Source of the DNA: CAZEMR01 sp964513465
GTDB lineage: Bacteria > Bacteroidota > Ignavibacteria > Kapaibacteriales > UBA2268
NCBI GenBank assembly: GCA_964513465.1
Contig: CAZEMR010000006.1
Coordinates: 13,799-77,798, forward strand
Length of the DNA stretch: 64,000 nucleotides
Direction: 5' to 3'
Shown here: piece by piece, positions 60,282 to 64,000 of the stretch
How the letters are laid out: the number at the start of each line of letters is the position of its first letter
How positions within the stretch are numbered: position 1 is the first letter of the stretch
Notes under the pieces: model-generated
What the model was told of the DNA's origin: nothing
Databases searched by the model: none
The model's input: only the letters and a program-made list of their open reading frames with translations
Made by a program: the position numbers and the translations under genes

Positions 60282-63200
60282 ATGATGAATAACATTGAGA
60301 GAAAGATCACGAGTTTTTCGGATAGTTTCCATAACCGAAATTATGAAAATTCTATCCTTGTGCTGTTCCGGTTCGACGATGTGAATACTGCTCTGATGGC
60401 CAGCGGAGCAATTGCAAATTTAAAGCAGAAGCATCGCCATCTGAAAATTAGCGTAACCGGAAATGCAGATATTACAGCCATTTATCGCAATCATCCATAT
60501 GTGAAGGAAGTGGCGCTCGCAGGCTCGGACGAAGAATTCAACTTCGAGGCATGGGCCGACGAAACCGTGGATTATACAATCGGCATCGATTCGCTGCCGG
60601 AGTATTCGGCGCTTTCGATATACGATATTCTGGGTAATATCGCAGGAGTGAAGTTCGAGACACGCACCATAGTCTATCGCCCGGAGATGGAGGAGGAAAT
60701 CAGCGCATCGGCGATCGTTAATAAATCCGGGATCAGCGACAACGTTGTTGGCGTCGATTTCGGAGACTACGACAACCCGGTCGCGTTGGCAGAGCTTCTT
60801 ACGTCGAAATGTCAGGATTTTTTATTTATAAATCTTTCTCAAAAAAAGTTAGCCATCGATGCCGCAAATTATATCGACGCTGGCGGTGCAGGTGATATCC
60901 GCCGCAAGCTTGCGCTGTGCTCGAATTGTGATTATGTGCTGGCAGCGGAAGGCTCGATATTTTCCGCCGGACACAATCTCTTCCGCAGGCCGAGTATGCT
61001 GATCGGCGGTCGCGATCCGTTTCTGGCCGGAAATTCCAGCACGGGATATGCCTATATATATAACAACAAAGGTATTAACCATATTCGCCATAATGACATT
61101 GTCATAGCTTTCGAGCGGCTCGTCAACGAAGGGCTGGCGGGCTTCCGCGCGTATTCGCCGGATGAATGGCAGGGCCGGGTGGTTGCTACCGAAATCGATT
61201 TGCCCAAAGAAAGCATCACCGCGGGAGCTGATATCGAAGAAAAGATTTATGATTCATTCAATAATTCAAAAAATCCATTTAATCTGGAAATGATTGATAA
61301 TAAGGGAGAATTGCCTGATTATGCAAAATCATGGAATGGGATAAAAATTACCCGTAAAAGCCCTGCTGAAGTAAGAATTCTACAACCCGAAGCCGCCGCT
61401 GAAGAAGTGATGAATCGCTCATTCAGCAGAAACGTCCGCGGTGGATTCGCTGCGAATGTGGCAGGCGGAAAGCTGCCGGAGCCATTGCCGGAGCCGCTGT
61501 TGCTCAATCTCGGCTGCGGAAAAGACGTCCGCGACGGATTCGTGAACATAGATCTGTTTTCGGACGATCCACGGGTGGTTCGGATGGACGTGCGCAATCT
61601 CGAATTTCGCGACAGGGCGGCTAAGATGATACTCGCAAGCGATATTTTGGAGCATTTCTCTCATCGCGAGATCGACAGCGTGCTTGGCGAATGGTCGCGG
61701 GTTCTGAAGCCCGGCGGCGAGCTTATGATACGCTGCCCTTCGCTGCGGCTGCAGGCAGAGGAATACCTTAACGGCGCATGGGATGCGGATGTGGCGTCGT
61801 ATATGATATTCGGCGGGCAGACCAATCCCGGCGATTATCACGCGGTCGGTTTCGACGAGAAATCAATCCGGCGGCATCTGGAAAAAGCCGGTCTTGAGGT
61901 GATATCTATTGACGAAGAAAAAATTCCACAGGATAAGGGATATATAAATTTAAATATGACAATTCGGGCGCGAAAACCGGCGCAATTTTCGCCAAAGCCT
62001 GACGCTAAAGAGGCTTACAGTGCAATTAACGAGGCTGCGAAATCAATTGAATCCTCGATTCCGGAAAGCGAGATTTCCGGCTTTGATTTCGGGCAGGAAG
62101 CCGCGCCCGAACCAGCAGAGACTACCGAAAAAGCGCCGGCGCCCAAACCCGAAGAACGCAGCGAACCGCCATACCTGAATGTAGTATGGGAGGGATCGCA
62201 GTTCGTTTATCATTCGCTGGCGCTGATCAATCGAGAGCATTGCTCGAATCTGATAGAAAGCGGCCAGGTCGATCTCACGATTGTGCCATACGAAAAAGAA
62301 ACATTCGACGCCGAAGGCAATCCCAAATACGAGCAGCTAAAATCGCGCGATATACGGCATAAATCCGCCGATGAAGGCGAGACCAGCAGATTGCCATATG
62401 CCTGGATTCGCCATCAGTGGCCGCCCAAGGCCGAACGCCCGCTCGGAGCAAAATGGATAATTATGCAGCCCTGGGAATTTACGAGGTTGAACAAGGATTT
62501 TGTGGAAATATTCAAACAGGCCGACGAAATCTGGGCGCCATCGGATTTTACCCGCCGCAGCTATGTGGATTCGGGAATTGATTTTAATAAAGTGCAGGTA
62601 ATTCCAAATGGAATTGATCCGGAATTATTCCGTCCGGAAGGCCCGAAGATGGACATCGGCACGAATAAGTCATTGAAATTATTATTTGTTGGCGGGACAC
62701 TCTACCGCAAAGGAATCGATATTTTGCTAGATGTTTATACAAAAATGTTCGATGCAAAAGCCGACATCTCGCTGATAATCAAGGACATGGGCGGCGAATC
62801 ATTCTACAAGGGCCAGACCGCTAAGGAGCGGATCGAGGCAATCCAAAAAGATCCGAATTCACCCGAAATTAAATATTTGGACGAATACCTGCCCGAAGAG
62901 AAAATGCCGGAGCTTTACCGTGCATGTGATGTATTCGTAAGTCCTTATCGCGGCGAGGGATTCTCGCTGCCGACACTCGAGGCGATGGCCTGCGGGCTGC
63001 CCGTAATCGTCACCCAGGGCGGCGCGACCGACGATTTTGTCGACGAGGAAATAGCATGGCTGATTCCCGCGAGTGAAAAATCAATCGGCAACAAAATAGA
63101 CGACATCGAGCTCGCCGGAGAAGCGCATCTGCTCGAACCCGACGCCGAAATGCTTGCCCGCACTCTGATGATAATATACCAGGACCCGGCAGAGATGATT

Positions 63201-63944
63201 ACCGCCGGTATCCTTGCCCAGCGCCGCGCCCGCGAGGAATGGACCTGGAAGCGATCCACCCGGAAAATTCTTAAGAGGCTCGATGCGCTTTACGCCACCG
63301 ACATGGCCGCCAACGCCGCGGACGAACTTGCTGACAAAATCGACGGATATATAATTACCGGCCGCGCCGAAAGGGAATACCTCCGCGAAAAAATGGGGCC
63401 GGCCCGCGAATTATTCGAAAGCGCACTCGAAAGCGAAATCGAAGGCCGCTATCGGATTCACGCGCTCTGCCGACTCGCCCGGATCGCTCTTAACAATAAG
63501 GATAGCCAAAAAGCCACGGAATACGTCGAATCCGCCGCAGCAATCGATCCAGCGCACCCGGATGTGGCAATCATGCGCACACGCATCGCCGCAGCGGAAG
63601 ACCGCGTAACCGATGCGCTCGAGCTGATTACACCCGTGCTCGACCAATGGATTAGCCAGAAATTCCGCAGCTCCACCGGTCACCGACTGGACGACCTGCT
63701 CTGCCTGACCGGCGACATGCTCATGCGGCTTGACGACCTCGAAAGTGCCCACAAACTATACACCGCCGCGCTCGAGCTCAACCACGAAAACGCCGACGCA
63801 TGCTACGGCGCCGGGCTGTGCTTCCTGCGCTCGGACATAATCGACCAGGCGGTCACCATGCTCGAATGGGCCGTGCGGCTCAATCCAGGCCACGAAGCTG
63901 CCGCCGCCGCGCTCGCCGAAGCAAAGTCCAAAGCCGACGAATAA
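60282..63944 (+). CDS. Multi-domain glycosyltransferase/methyltransferase with TPR tail
   Basis: 1220 residues from the ATG at 60282 (a GTG two codons earlier is possible). Residues 20-330 resemble heptosyltransferase-type GT9 enzymes (ILVLFRFDDVNTALMASGAIANLKQKH). About 405-560 is a class I SAM methyltransferase (LLNLGCGKDVRDGFVNID, ILASDILEHF, LKPGGELMI). A Pro/Glu-rich linker (about 600-632) precedes a GT4 glycosyltransferase (VIPNGIDPELF; FVSPYRGEGFSLPTLEAMACGLPV). TPR-like repeats fill about residues 1020-1220. It has no signal peptide or membrane segment. It probably builds or modifies a surface glycan or glycoprotein in the cytoplasm. The fused domains, and a sigma-54 promoter upstream, are unusual. 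Confidence 0.8.
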   Translation: MMNNIERKITSFSDSFHNRNYENSILVLFRFDDVNTALMASGAIANLKQKHRHLKISVTGNADITAIYRNHPYVKEVALAGSDEEFNFEAWADETVDYTIGIDSLPEYSALSIYDILGNIAGVKFETRTIVYRPEMEEEISASAIVNKSGISDNVVGVDFGDYDNPVALAELLTSKCQDFLFINLSQKKLAIDAANYIDAGGAGDIRRKLALCSNCDYVLAAEGSIFSAGHNLFRRPSMLIGGRDPFLAGNSSTGYAYIYNNKGINHIRHNDIVIAFERLVNEGLAGFRAYSPDEWQGRVVATEIDLPKESITAGADIEEKIYDSFNNSKNPFNLEMIDNKGELPDYAKSWNGIKITRKSPAEVRILQPEAAAEEVMNRSFSRNVRGGFAANVAGGKLPEPLPEPLLLNLGCGKDVRDGFVNIDLFSDDPRVVRMDVRNLEFRDRAAKMILASDILEHFSHREIDSVLGEWSRVLKPGGELMIRCPSLRLQAEEYLNGAWDADVASYMIFGGQTNPGDYHAVGFDEKSIRRHLEKAGLEVISIDEEKIPQDKGYINLNMTIRARKPAQFSPKPDAKEAYSAINEAAKSIESSIPESEISGFDFGQEAAPEPAETTEKAPAPKPEERSEPPYLNVVWEGSQFVYHSLALINREHCSNLIESGQVDLTIVPYEKETFDAEGNPKYEQLKSRDIRHKSADEGETSRLPYAWIRHQWPPKAERPLGAKWIIMQPWEFTRLNKDFVEIFKQADEIWAPSDFTRRSYVDSGIDFNKVQVIPNGIDPELFRPEGPKMDIGTNKSLKLLFVGGTLYRKGIDILLDVYTKMFDAKADISLIIKDMGGESFYKGQTAKERIEAIQKDPNSPEIKYLDEYLPEEKMPELYRACDVFVSPYRGEGFSLPTLEAMACGLPVIVTQGGATDDFVDEEIAWLIPASEKSIGNKIDDIELAGEAHLLEPDAEMLARTLMIIYQDPAEMITAGILAQRRAREEWTWKRSTRKILKRLDALYATDMAANAADELADKIDGYIITGRAEREYLREKMGPARELFESALESEIEGRYRIHALCRLARIALNNKDSQKATEYVESAAAIDPAHPDVAIMRTRIAAAEDRVTDALELITPVLDQWISQKFRSSTGHRLDDLLCLTGDMLMRLDDLESAHKLYTAALELNHENADACYGAGLCFLRSDIIDQAVTMLEWAVRLNPGHEAAAAALAEAKSKADE

Positions 63945-63971
63945 TATTTGGGATAAATATATATGCAGGAA

Positions 63972-63999
63972 CCGGGGCCGACCGCTCCGGTTTTTTTGT
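63972..63999 (+). terminator. Terminator after the glycosyltransferase gene
   Basis: Stem ACCGG with CCGGT around a GC-rich loop, followed by seven T, just before the right end of the window. Confidence 0.75.
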
Positions 64000-64000
64000 G

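Overview
The window looks like a chromosomal segment from a Gram-negative bacterium of the Bacteroidota/Ignavibacteria/Chlorobi (FCB) superphylum. The evidence is: two secreted propeller proteins ending in type IX secretion (T9SS) C-terminal sorting domains; promoter-like TAnnTTTG elements upstream of several genes, the form used by the Bacteroidota housekeeping sigma factor; many starts without a Shine-Dalgarno sequence; ADP-heptose (LPS) genes; and a bacillithiol-type deacetylase. Genes have mixed GC and spacers are very AT-rich. I cannot place it more finely. A truncated QmoB/HdrA-type electron-transfer protein at the left edge and an ADP-forming acetyl-CoA synthetase point to anaerobic energy metabolism. 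I found no rRNA, tRNA, CRISPR array, insertion sequence or prophage.

Layout. 0-6 kb: end of a QmoB/HdrA-MvhD-type gene, a protein of 34-residue helical repeats, and two paralogous T9SS-exported propeller proteins. 6-18 kb: thpR; the infC-rpmI-rplT-pheS translation operon; lysS; a DUF1579-like protein; alaS; a glycosyltransferase-like membrane protein; a divergent pgk followed by gap. 18-27 kb: two SPOR-domain proteins, murG, ftsI with an ftsL-like partner, and rho with a long leader. 27-42 kb: a YfhO-like membrane protein, aspartokinase, a membrane protein with a four-cysteine tail, a response regulator with a degenerate HD-GYP domain, ADP-forming acetyl-CoA synthetase, metG, an RlpA-like lipoprotein, manC and serS. 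42.2-42.7 kb: an AT-rich gap with DnaA-box-like sites. 42.7-50.7 kb: all plus strand, with rpiB, bshB1, a metal permease (interrupted by a 100-N assembly gap), coaD, hrcA-grpE-dnaJ, a ComEA-like protein and gcvT. 50.8-59 kb: minus strand, with a Tat lipoprotein and metzincin-like protease pair, rfaE2-rfaE1 (ADP-heptose), DUF2461, an RmlD-like protein, and mnmG-mnmE. 59-64 kb: an LhgO-like oxidase and a 1220-residue multi-domain glycosyltransferase/methyltransferase.

The most notable observations are two near-perfect parS centromere sites on either side of mnmG, one after the mnmG stop codon and one wedged between mnmE and mnmG. About 13 kb away, the rpiB upstream gap carries a perfect DnaA box, two one-mismatch boxes and AT-rich DNA. 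Together they suggest that the window is close to the chromosomal replication origin. A textbook sigma-54 (-24/-12) promoter precedes the 1220-residue glycosyltransferase. Other leads are the divergent phosphoglycerate kinase, the metal-ligand-poor HD-GYP regulator, a possible internal start that would release a free copper-chaperone domain from the permease gene, and a structured non-coding stretch after gap.
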